From the NCBI RefSeq assembly GCF_904846175.1, contig NZ_CAJGZM010000010.1, positions 1 through 64,000 on the forward strand: DNA of 64,000 nucleotides, in the 5' to 3' direction. The notes beneath the pieces were generated by a model that saw only the letters and a program-made list of their open reading frames with translations, did no database searches and was not told where the DNA came from. Made by a program: the position numbers and the translations under genes. This DNA is from Psychrobacter immobilis (GTDB taxonomy: Bacteria; Pseudomonadota; Gammaproteobacteria; Pseudomonadales; Moraxellaceae). Below, piece by piece: positions 55,918 to 64,000 of the stretch (position 1 is its first letter; each line of letters begins with the position of its first letter).

Positions 55918-57660
55918 ATGCCGTCTTTTGCTGCGCAGCAATCCTTATTTCGTGCTTATGATATTCGTGGTTCGCGTCAGCATTTTACCAATGACTTTAT
56001 TCACGCATTGGGGCACGCTTTTGCTCATCTTTATCGAGTTCAACAAAAAACTAATAACGAAAAACATAGCCAAAGTACTAACAAAAAAACCATCATCGTC
56101 ATTGGTTATGATGTACGCTGTGGTAGCGATACCATTGCCCAAACACTTACTGATGTGTTATCCCAGCAAGGTATACAGGTCATTCAATTAGGTCTTGTTA
56201 CCACGCCCATGATGATTTTTTGGGCGGAGCAATATCAGGGGCATGGCATTATTGTCACTGCCAGTCATTCCGCTAAAGACATTTTAGGGGTCAAGTGGCT
56301 AGTCAACCATACCTCTCCGAGCAGCGCAGACATTCAAGTTCTCTATCAGCAGCTAGCTAGCGGCGACGCACAAGATAATTCTTTAGTCGCTATTGATAAG
56401 CCTATTTATCATAAACAGCAACATTTATCTGTTAATCAAGTCGCAAGCGTTTATATCGACACCATTACACAAGTTTTTGAGCAAATTTATCAATATGATA
56501 ACCAGTCAAATGACCAGAGTGCAAAAGATAGTCATACACCCTCCTCCAAACTTGATTTAGTGGTGGTGATTGATTGTATGCATGGCGCGACCAGCAACAT
56601 CGCCAAGCCTTTATTTACCAATTTTTGCCAAAGTGTCATCATGCTGAATGATACGCCAGACGGTGATTTTCCTGCCGGCAATCCGGATCCTACTGAGCCG
56701 CAGCGGCTTAAGCAGTTGCAGCAAAGCGTGCTTCTGCATCAGGCAGATATAGGTATTGCCTTTGATGGTGACGGCGACCGGTTAATGGTGGTTGATAATC
56801 AGGGCAAGGTTGTCACGCCCGACCATCTGCTTTATATGTTGGCAACAGTAGCTGTCAATCAGTGCCCTCCGCCGTTAAATGAGTCATTATCAAACGCTCA
56901 AGTGCTTTTTGATATTAAATGCTGTCATCATTTACCAAAGCTCATTACTGAACTTGGCGCAACGCCTGTGATTAGTAAAACAGGTAGCAGTTTGATGCGG
57001 CAACAAATGCAGCAGTCTGGCGGTCAAATTGTCTTTGCCGGTGAGTTATCGGGGCATTTTATTTTTAATGATAGCTATTTTATTCTTTATGATGATGCCA
57101 TGTATGCGGCATTAAGACTGCTACATTGGTTAGCTAAACCACAACTGGTTAAGCCCAATCTAACGACTCGTACAACAAGCCTATCTGATATCATCGAGAG
57201 TTTACCCGTTATCGTCAGTACGGCTGACCATTATTTACCGCTGCCAGAAACAGCTTTGACAAAGTGCTCAATCGTCGAGCAGCTGACCCGTCTATGTCTT
57301 TATTTACAACAACTTATAACAGTCACAGCACTTTGCTCGACTCATTCTAATGATCAGGCTGTCATCAACTGTGCACCAGCGCATTGTACGTGTTCTGCTC
57401 AAAAACACGCTATAACTTTAGAAGCAGCAAAAAACCTCTTGCCAATTGGCACAACACTAAGCTGTATTGATGGGGTACGCTTGGATTTTGCGCGCGGGTT
57501 TGGTGTATTACGCCAATCAAATACCAGTCAGAATCTGACCGTGCGCTTTGCCGGTGATAGTATCGACGATCTTACCGATATTCAAACGAGGTTCGCCGCT
57601 TTATGCCGCCCATTTAACGAGCACTTAGCGACGCAAATTTTGGCTATTGTTGCTGAATAA
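55918..57660 (+). CDS. algC: Phosphomannomutase/phosphoglucomutase, AlgC-like, divergent
   Basis: A 580-residue alpha-D-phosphohexomutase interconverting hexose 6- and 1-phosphates for LPS and exopolysaccharide sugars. The phosphoserine loop is TASHSAKD (Ser116), where most family members have T-x-S-H-N-P. The metal loop DGDGDR is at 283-288, the sugar loop GELSGHF at 375-381, and a phosphate-binding RQSNTSQNLTVR is near the C-terminus. It is about 115 residues longer than AlgC (463); extra segments include a Cys/His-rich stretch around 465-490. AAGGAGA precedes the ATG. dut-algC-argB synteny supports the name, but the changed serine loop leaves substrate preference open. Confidence 0.8.
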   Translation: MPSFAAQQSLFRAYDIRGSRQHFTNDFIHALGHAFAHLYRVQQKTNNEKHSQSTNKKTIIVIGYDVRCGSDTIAQTLTDVLSQQGIQVIQLGLVTTPMMIFWAEQYQGHGIIVTASHSAKDILGVKWLVNHTSPSSADIQVLYQQLASGDAQDNSLVAIDKPIYHKQQHLSVNQVASVYIDTITQVFEQIYQYDNQSNDQSAKDSHTPSSKLDLVVVIDCMHGATSNIAKPLFTNFCQSVIMLNDTPDGDFPAGNPDPTEPQRLKQLQQSVLLHQADIGIAFDGDGDRLMVVDNQGKVVTPDHLLYMLATVAVNQCPPPLNESLSNAQVLFDIKCCHHLPKLITELGATPVISKTGSSLMRQQMQQSGGQIVFAGELSGHFIFNDSYFILYDDAMYAALRLLHWLAKPQLVKPNLTTRTTSLSDIIESLPVIVSTADHYLPLPETALTKCSIVEQLTRLCLYLQQLITVTALCSTHSNDQAVINCAPAHCTCSAQKHAITLEAAKNLLPIGTTLSCIDGVRLDFARGFGVLRQSNTSQNLTVRFAGDSIDDLTDIQTRFAALCRPFNEHLATQILAIVAE

Positions 57661-57754
57661 GTATTGTTTAACTGATTTTTTTACCATTTATTTTATTAGA
57701 GAACGCCAGAAAAAAACAGAAACCCTTAATCAACCGCTTAACACCGTCTTTTAG

Positions 57755-58675
<921 letters not shown>

Positions 58676-58680
58676 CGAGC

Positions 58681-58729
58681 TGTGGTAATTTTTAATTTGA
58701 CCCCCTCCCCTCCCTAAAGTGAGGGGATT
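58681..58729 (-). ncRNA. Predicted 3' end of the TnpB omega-RNA with adjacent guide
   Basis: On the minus strand the end of tnpB runs into a G/C-rich hairpin (CCCCTC ... GAGGGG; the stop TAG is inside it) and then GGGGGTCAA at 58697-58705. In IS200/IS605 elements this hairpin and a terminal TCAA mark the right end, and the following 16-20 flanking bases serve as guide. The guide here would begin ATTAAAAATTACCACA, reading toward argB. Boundary and processing are inferred. Confidence 0.4.
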
Positions 58730-59923
58730 CCTACTGCTAGACGCTCAAGCCCGAGCGCAAGAATATTCTTTGCCGCATTAATATCGCGGTCATGAGTGAC
58801 ACCGCACTCGCAAAGCCATTCTCTTATTCCTAAATTTGCTCTACCTTTCGGACTGTTTTGGCGTGAGCCACAACACGAACAAGTTTGGGTGGTGTAACTT
58901 TCATTTACCTCATCATAGTAGCAACCTGCGTTCTCGCATTTATAGGTCAGTTGCCGCTTAATTTCAAACCAACCAGCATCATAGACGGATTTGGCTAGCT
59001 TGGTTGAGGTAAATGATTTTGATTGAAGTTTGCCAATGATGATTATTTTATTAGTCTTGGCAAGGTTGGTGGTGAATTTATGGATCAGGTCGTAGCGGGT
59101 GTTTTTAATCTTGGCGTGAATCGCCTTAACTCTTTTTTTGTTTTTAGCTCTTTGAGCAATACCTAGTTTTGGCGCGTATTTATGGGTCAATTTGGTGGCT
59201 AAGACCTCGCCATTACTTGTCGTTGCTGAGTCCTTGCAGCCCAAATCAATACCGACTTGACTATCACCACACGCAGTTTTTGGGTATTCTTTAACGGTGA
59301 CGCACGCATACCAAAGACCACGACTGTCCTGTACAAGCTCACAAGTGTTGATGGTGTAGAGTGCTAAATTGTAGCTATCCCACACGTCGATGGTCAGCTT
59401 CTTGCCTTTTGATAGGCTGAATTGAATGGTGGATTTGAGGCTTTTCTTTCCTGCCTTTTTGACGCCTAAATATTTTATCGCGGTTTTTTTAAAAGGAATC
59501 CAACCAAGTGACTTGCGCTTAGCTTTTGGGTTGTTGGTTCGCCAATTTAGTTTGGCTTTCTTGAATTGCTTTCGAGATTTAGCGTGGGTTTCGGTGATGG
59601 CTTGCAGGGTTTGACTGTGCAAATTCAAAAACTCACCGCTACCTTTCACATAAGTAGCAATATCATAAGCTGAAAAGAATTTGCCTGTTCGTTGCAAGTG
59701 TTTGAAACTCAAATCATTAACGTAATTCCACACAAAGTTAACTGCACCAGCCAATTTATTTAGCTGGTTTGCATGTTTGTCTTTGATGCGACACTTGAGC
59801 GTTTTCATAGAGTGATTATGGCCTCAATGAGTTTGGTTGACAAGGCTGTTTTAAGGCTGAGCGACACTAGCTGACGCCTGATATCCACGCCCTAGAAGTG
59901 ACGTGGTTTTACGGCGCTTTTTG
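58697..59923 (-). mobile_element. IS200/IS605-type TnpB-only element (IS1341-like)
   Basis: The element has one gene, tnpB, and no tnpA within reach. The right end is taken at TCAA (plus 58697-58700). The left end is placed near 59923 because the minus strand has TTAT at 59924-59927, a common target motif, followed by a region with the hairpin CCACG ... CGTGG (59884-59905) typical of such ends. The left boundary is the least certain part. It sits between argB and the ArsC/Spx-like gene without disrupting either. Confidence 0.6.
58714..59808 (-). CDS. tnpB: RNA-guided endonuclease TnpB (IS200/IS605 OrfB), non-canonical RuvC-II
   Basis: A 364-residue, apparently full-length TnpB. The N-terminal part (LKCRIKDKHANQLNKLAGAVNFVWNYVNDLS) is typical. 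RuvC-I Asp188 is in GIDLGCKDSAT and RuvC-III Asp342 in HDRDINAAKNIL. The zinc-finger Cys are C310/C313 and C333/C335. At the RuvC-II position, where many TnpBs have Glu (as in IEDL), this protein has IIIIGKLQSKSF with Gly259-Lys260. A nearby Glu282 (DAGWFEIKRQL) might substitute. The Gly-containing variant recalls a recurrent OrfB subgroup, so it may be active by a shifted residue or be nuclease-dead. The stop codon lies within the right-end hairpin. Confidence 0.9.
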   Translation of the reverse strand: MKTLKCRIKDKHANQLNKLAGAVNFVWNYVNDLSFKHLQRTGKFFSAYDIATYVKGSGEFLNLHSQTLQAITETHAKSRKQFKKAKLNWRTNNPKAKRKSLGWIPFKKTAIKYLGVKKAGKKSLKSTIQFSLSKGKKLTIDVWDSYNLALYTINTCELVQDSRGLWYACVTVKEYPKTACGDSQVGIDLGCKDSATTSNGEVLATKLTHKYAPKLGIAQRAKNKKRVKAIHAKIKNTRYDLIHKFTTNLAKTNKIIIIGKLQSKSFTSTKLAKSVYDAGWFEIKRQLTYKCENAGCYYDEVNESYTTQTCSCCGSRQNSPKGRANLGIREWLCECGVTHDRDINAAKNILALGLERLAVGIPSL

Positions 59924-59965
59924 ATAATGTGCCAAACTGATAGCGTTTTTATGAGAACGGTTTAT

Positions 59966-60337
59966 TTATAAAAAAGCCGCCTCAAACTCAGCTTCATCAA
60001 AACCGCATAATAGTATCAGCTGATTGTTATCTGTCCGCTCACCTTCAACTATGGGACGCTTGATCATACTGGTGTTTTCTACTAGCAAATCGATGGCGTT
60101 ATTGACGCTATCATCAGCGGCTTGCTTCTGCTCGTCAGTCAGCTTGCGCCATGTTGTTCCGCGCTTATTCAGCACTTTATCGATACCAAGCTCGTTAACC
60201 CAATGTTGTAGCGTTGCTTTATCAATGCCTTGTTTCTTATAATCATGAAAATCATAGCTGACGCCTAGCTCATCAAGTTTAGTAAAGGCTTTTTTCATCG
60301 TACTGCATGATTTGATGCCATAGATAGTGATGGTCAT
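59966..60337 (-). CDS. ArsC/Spx/YffB-family thioredoxin-fold protein
   Basis: A 123-residue protein of the ArsC/Spx superfamily, close to E. coli YffB. The N-terminal YGIKSCSTMKKAFTKLDELG has one Cys in a C-x-x-M setting, and VNELGIDKVLNKRGTTWRKL and NTSMIKRPIVEG are family blocks. Arsenate reduction is not supported: there is no ars context and this subgroup is generally uncharacterised. GGAG lies 6 bases before the ATG. Glutathione-linked activity has been suggested for YffB, not shown here. Confidence 0.85.
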   Translation of the reverse strand: MTITIYGIKSCSTMKKAFTKLDELGVSYDFHDYKKQGIDKATLQHWVNELGIDKVLNKRGTTWRKLTDEQKQAADDSVNNAIDLLVENTSMIKRPIVEGERTDNNQLILLCGFDEAEFEAAFL

Positions 60338-60374
60338 AGAAACTCCAAATTAATGATCGTTATTCTGCTTATTG

Positions 60375-60442
60375 TATCTAAGCGCATTATTATACCTAAC
60401 GTGCATTATTATATCTAAGCACACTACTATATTAAGCGCACG
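60375..60442. repeat. Degenerate 18-19-bp tandem repeats upstream of leuS
   Basis: Four imperfect units: TATCTAAGCGCATTATTA (60375-60392), TACCTAACGTGCATTATTA (60393-60411), TATCTAAGCACACTACTA (60412-60429), and a partial TATTAAGCGCACG from 60430. They lie in the divergent region between the ArsC/Spx-like gene and leuS. Confidence 0.8.
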
Positions 60443-60617
60443 GCGATTTGGTTTATGACGACAAAAATCTTCATAAGCATATTCATTTTGCAAATTCATA
60501 GCTTTTACAGTGAGCAATCACCCCATCATATCATCGCAATTTTCGCCAAATTACGCTATGCTATGGCATTATAAAATTTTACCCAATTTATCTGTAACAA
60601 CCTATTCCGAGCCAACT

Positions 60618-63323
60618 ATGAGCAACGCCGTGACAGCAGAAACTGCTAATACCAATAATACTTCTATCGACAACGCCCAGTATCAACCGCAACTCATCGA
60701 AGCCGCGCAGCAAGCTAAATGGGCAACGGATAAGCGCTTTGAAGTGAGCAATGAGCCAAGCGATAAGCCAAGCCGTTATATGCTGTCGATGTTCCCTTAC
60801 CCAAGCGGTAAGCTGCATATGGGTCACGTGCGCAACTATACGATCTCTGACGTCCTGAGCCGTTATTATCGCCTCAAAGGCTACGAAGTCATGCAACCAA
60901 TGGGTTGGGATGGTTTTGGCTTGCCAGCTGAAAACGCCGCAATTGCCAATCAAACACCTCCTGCTGAATGGACGTTTGCTAATATTGACAGCATGCGCGC
61001 GCAGCTAAAACTGCTTGGTTTGTCTATTGACTGGTCACGCGAATTTGCGACTTGTAGCCCCGAATATTATCAGTGGGAACAGTGGTTGTTTTTACAGTTA
61101 TACAAAAAAGGCTTGGTTTATAAAAAACTTGCCACCGTCAACTGGGATCCAGTCGACAATACCGTATTAGCCAATGAACAAGTCATTGACGGTAAAGGAT
61201 GGCGTAGTGGCGCGGCGGTCGAAAAGCGTGATATCCCGATGTATTACTTTAATATCACTGATTATGCCGATGAGTTGCTTGATGATTTAGACCAGTTAGA
61301 AGGTCACTGGCCTTCTGAAGTACTGACCATGCAGCGCAACTGGATTGGTCGTAGTGCCGGTATGGAAGTGCATTTCCCTTATGAGCTTGCTGGCGAAACC
61401 AGTACATTAGATGTGTTCACTACCCGTCCTGATACTCTAATGGGTGTGACTTATGTCGCAGTCGCTGCCGAGCATCCATTGGCACAATATGCCGCTGAAA
61501 ATGACGACGCTATTGCCCAGTTTAATGCGCTGTGCAAAAAAGGTTCAGTTGCTGAAGCGGATTTGGCCAAAGCCGAAAAAATTGGTATGGATACCGGTCT
61601 TACCGTCACTCATCCACTCACTGGTGAAGAAGTGCCAGTATGGGTTGCCAACTATGTACTCATGAGCTATGGCTCAGGCGCGGTCATGGCAGTACCAGCC
61701 CATGATGAGCGTGATTATGAGTTTGCGACTAAGTACAATTTACCCATTAAGCAAGTGATTTATATCCCTGCTGGCTATTTTGATAACGCAGAAGAAGATA
61801 ATGACAATCGTGCTTATACGGAACGCAATACCTTAGTCAATTCAGGCGAATTTGATGGTATGGATTTTGACCAAGCCTTTGCAGCCATGCTTGCTAAGCT
61901 TGAGCCACAAGAGCTTGCTAAGAAAAAAATCCAATATCGTTTACGTGATTGGGGTGTCTCACGCCAGCGCTATTGGGGCTGCCCTATCCCAATGGTGAAT
62001 TGTGAGCATTGCGGCACTGTACCTGTTGATGAGCAAGACTTACCAGTAATTCTACCGACTGACGTCGTCCCTGATGGTCGCGGTAATCCGCTAAAAAACA
62101 TCCCAGAATTTGTCAATACCACTTGTCCTAAATGTGGCAATCCTGCTGAGCGCGAAACCGATACCTTTGATACCTTTGTGGAATCAAGCTGGTACTATGC
62201 ACGCTTTGCTAGCCCACATGATACGACCAACATGGTCAATAAGTCTGCCGCCAATAAATGGTTGCCTGTCGACCAATATATCGGCGGTGTCGAACACGCA
62301 GTGATGCATCTACTTTATGCCCGCTTTTTCCATAAGCTCATGCGCGATGAAGGCCTGGTATCAGGCGATGAGCCATTTGCCAATTTGATGACCCAAGGTA
62401 TGGTACTTGCCGGTACATTCTACCGCGTCAATGCCGATGGCAGTACCACTTATTACTTCACCGAAGACATCGATATTGATTTTAACGAGCGCGGTCAACC
62501 GATTAAAGCTATTTTGAAATCAGATGGTCAGCCAGTGACGATTGGTAAAATCGAGAAAATGTCAAAGTCAAAAAACAATGGCGTTGACCCGCAAATTACC
62601 ATTGATAAATATGGCGCGGATACAGTTCGTTTATACACTCTATTTACTGCACCTGCTGACCAAACTCTTGAATGGTCAGACGATGCGCTAAAAGGTCCTT
62701 ATAACTTTGTGAAAAAGGTTTGGCGTATTGCGACCGAGCATATGCAAGCACTGGCTGCTGCCAACTTAAGCATTGAGGAGCTTAATAATAGTACGCTCAA
62801 TAATAACGCCTTAAATACCGATAACTTAAGCAAAGAAGCCAAAGCTTTACGCCGTAAAACTCATGAGACTATCGGCAAGATTGATAGTGACTTGGGTAAA
62901 CGCTTGGCACTTAATACGCCAGTCTCCAGCCTGATGGAACTCGCTAACGAGTTAAGTAACTTTAAAGCTAGCAGTGAGCAAGATCTGCAAGTGCAGCATG
63001 AAGCATTGATTGATTTATTGATTATCCTATCGGTATACGCGCCGCACATTGGTGAGCATTTGCTTGAGCAGTTAGGAATGGATACCGTGATCCTAAGCTA
63101 CCCAGAAGTCGATGCAAGCGCTCTAGTACAAGACATGATTACTATGGTGGTGCAGGTTAACGGTAAAATGCGCGGTAAAATGGATGTCGCCCCTAATAGC
63201 GACCCTGAGCAGCTAAAAGCGCAAGCAAAAGCGCTTGAAGGCGTGGCAAAATTCCTTACTGGCGAGATTAAAAAAGAAATCGTCGTACCGAATAAACTGG
63301 TTAATATTGTGGTTGCAGGCTAG
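60618..63323 (+). CDS. leuS: Leucyl-tRNA synthetase
   Basis: A 901-residue class I synthetase that charges tRNA-Leu. The HIGH motif is PYPSGKLHMGHVRN, the KMSKS motif is EKMSKSKNNG, and the CP1 editing domain has TTRPDTLMGVTYVAVAAEHPL and GAVMAVPAHDERD with its conserved Asp. A zinc-binding pair CEHCG and CPKCG is present. The ATG at 60618 was preferred to one at 60510: it starts MSNAVTAETANT, a low-complexity 30-residue lead, whereas the longer form adds hydrophobic residues outside the family. A Asn/Leu-rich insert lies near residue 720. It precedes lptE, as is usual in gammaproteobacteria. Confidence 0.96.
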   Translation: MSNAVTAETANTNNTSIDNAQYQPQLIEAAQQAKWATDKRFEVSNEPSDKPSRYMLSMFPYPSGKLHMGHVRNYTISDVLSRYYRLKGYEVMQPMGWDGFGLPAENAAIANQTPPAEWTFANIDSMRAQLKLLGLSIDWSREFATCSPEYYQWEQWLFLQLYKKGLVYKKLATVNWDPVDNTVLANEQVIDGKGWRSGAAVEKRDIPMYYFNITDYADELLDDLDQLEGHWPSEVLTMQRNWIGRSAGMEVHFPYELAGETSTLDVFTTRPDTLMGVTYVAVAAEHPLAQYAAENDDAIAQFNALCKKGSVAEADLAKAEKIGMDTGLTVTHPLTGEEVPVWVANYVLMSYGSGAVMAVPAHDERDYEFATKYNLPIKQVIYIPAGYFDNAEEDNDNRAYTERNTLVNSGEFDGMDFDQAFAAMLAKLEPQELAKKKIQYRLRDWGVSRQRYWGCPIPMVNCEHCGTVPVDEQDLPVILPTDVVPDGRGNPLKNIPEFVNTTCPKCGNPAERETDTFDTFVESSWYYARFASPHDTTNMVNKSAANKWLPVDQYIGGVEHAVMHLLYARFFHKLMRDEGLVSGDEPFANLMTQGMVLAGTFYRVNADGSTTYYFTEDIDIDFNERGQPIKAILKSDGQPVTIGKIEKMSKSKNNGVDPQITIDKYGADTVRLYTLFTAPADQTLEWSDDALKGPYNFVKKVWRIATEHMQALAAANLSIEELNNSTLNNNALNTDNLSKEAKALRRKTHETIGKIDSDLGKRLALNTPVSSLMELANELSNFKASSEQDLQVQHEALIDLLIILSVYAPHIGEHLLEQLGMDTVILSYPEVDASALVQDMITMVVQVNGKMRGKMDVAPNSDPEQLKAQAKALEGVAKFLTGEIKKEIVVPNKLVNIVVAG

Positions 63324-63384
63324 ACCTTTTTAACGTTACGTTTTCAAATACTGGGTTTTTAGACGTTGTGATCTTACAGGCAGC

Positions 63385-63410
63385 GTTTTTAAACCTAGGG
63401 TTTTTAAACC
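63385..63410. repeat. 11-bp direct repeat GTTTTTAAACC between leuS and lptE
   Basis: Two copies at 63385-63395 and 63400-63410, with more diverged GTTTTTA motifs on either side (near 63355). They are inside the 142-base gap before lptE; no terminator is visible there, so leuS and lptE could be cotranscribed. Confidence 0.75.
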
Positions 63411-63465
63411 AAGCATTGTTAGAAATTGCGTTTGAGGTCTTTTTATAAAAATAAGGATAGCGATT

Positions 63466-64000
63466 ATGTCGTATAAACACCAAGCTTTGCAGGCACATCA
63501 AGCAAAATCAGATGGGAAAAGCACCATGAGTCATAAATCAGGCGTCCAAAAACTGGCAACAGCGCTACTGACTGCCTTGCCAATGTTCGCAGTTTTGGGA
63601 GCAGCTGCCAGTCTCAGTGGTTGCGGCTTTCAGCTACGCGGCTATGATGCACCGATGCTATTTGATGTTGCTAAGACAGCGGTGATTATCGAAGACAATC
63701 GCACCTCATTTCCGTTGAAACGCCCACTGACCAGACGCCTACAATCACTAGGTGTCGAGGTTATTGATAACATGACTTTAGCTGATGTGGCTAGCAATAA
63801 CCAAAAACTGGGGGCTGAAACCATCTCTACTATTGCCGTTAATAATATACGTTTTAAGCGTTATGAGCTGGTTGGTGTATTGACAGAAATTCGCTTGGTG
63901 ATATCAGCAGATGTCAGCTATCAAAGTGTGGAAAATGGCAAACCTGTGACGCTTACCAACCCTATCCAAGTTGAGCGTAGCTACCAATATAACGAAGCGT
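63466..64000 (+). CDS. lptE: LPS-assembly lipoprotein LptE, cut by the window edge
   Basis: The reading frame is open from the ATG at 63466 to the end of the window, 178 codons, without a stop. The signal peptide ends in LSGC at about residues 53-56 and is followed by GFQLRGYD, the characteristic start of mature LptE. LptE plugs the LptD barrel that inserts lipopolysaccharide into the outer membrane. The ATG at 63466 has AAGGAT 7 bases upstream; an ATG 20 codons later would give a more usual signal peptide length but has no visible ribosome site. Order leuS-lptE (often followed by holA) supports the call. Confidence 0.9.
   Translation, partial: MSYKHQALQAHQAKSDGKSTMSHKSGVQKLATALLTALPMFAVLGAAASLSGCGFQLRGYDAPMLFDVAKTAVIIEDNRTSFPLKRPLTRRLQSLGVEVIDNMTLADVASNNQKLGAETISTIAVNNIRFKRYELVGVLTEIRLVISADVSYQSVENGKPVTLTNPIQVERSYQYNEA

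Noticed and set aside
59966..60337. Arsenate reductase function for the ArsC-like protein
   Set aside because: There is no arsenic-resistance context and the protein resembles the uncharacterised YffB subgroup, with one Cys in a C-x-x-M setting.
60510..60617. A longer leuS starting at 60510
   Set aside because: The added 36 residues have no family counterpart and no ribosome site was seen; the ATG at 60618 fits better.
63301..63501. A minus-strand frame with KNP-F-KN-like periodic residues resembling pentapeptide repeats
   Set aside because: The periodicity comes from the short GTTTTTAAACC direct repeats between leuS and lptE; the frame lacks a ribosome site and overlaps both genes' ends.

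Overview
The window looks like a chromosomal segment from a gammaproteobacterium of the family Moraxellaceae, most likely Psychrobacter. That placement rests on recalled protein character and gene order: a fused nuoCD inside a nuoA-N operon, dut-algC-argB synteny, phoH-ybeY, and a nad cluster with a Nudix-type regulator. No database search was possible. No rRNA, tRNA or CRISPR array was seen.

Layout. 1-9.0 kb is the end of a surface-polysaccharide locus on the minus strand: wza-wzb-wzc, a WbpM/PglF-type nucleotide-sugar dehydratase, a PglK-like ABC flippase and a very AT-rich glycosyltransferase. 9.3-15.9 kb holds rluB, three tandem paralogous genes of unknown function, an ArgO/LysE exporter, a trimethylamine-monooxygenase-like flavoprotein and a MarC-family protein. 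16.1-21.7 kb is the de novo NAD cluster: nadC, a Nudix/winged-helix regulator, nadA and nadB. A matching inverted repeat lies in front of nadA and nadC. 21.7-24.9 kb has a LysO exporter and three tandem TSP3/OmpA-like lipoprotein genes, the middle one broken by an in-frame stop. 24.9-34.2 kb holds two UbiH-family hydroxylases, phoH, ybeY, an MscS channel, a TonB protein, an unknown gene and a ferredoxin-NADP reductase. 34.3-50.7 kb is the complete respiratory complex I operon nuoABCDEFGHIJKLMN on the minus strand. 51.6-58.7 kb is rep, mgtE, dut, algC-like and argB. A TnpB-only IS200/IS605-type element sits immediately behind argB. The window ends with an ArsC/Spx-like gene, leuS and the start of lptE, which runs off the edge.

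How the genes work together. The AlgC-like phosphohexomutase could supply hexose-1-phosphates to nucleotide-sugar pathways feeding the polysaccharide locus. NadA, NadB and NadC make nicotinate mononucleotide from aspartate, and the linked regulator probably senses a nucleotide and represses them. Complex I consumes the resulting NADH pool, and the UbiH-type hydroxylases make its quinone acceptor.

The least explained parts are the three-paralog cluster at 10.4-12.7 kb, the three-lipoprotein cluster at 22.7-24.8 kb, the predicted NAD operator pair, and the TnpB with a non-canonical RuvC-II motif and a readable predicted guide.
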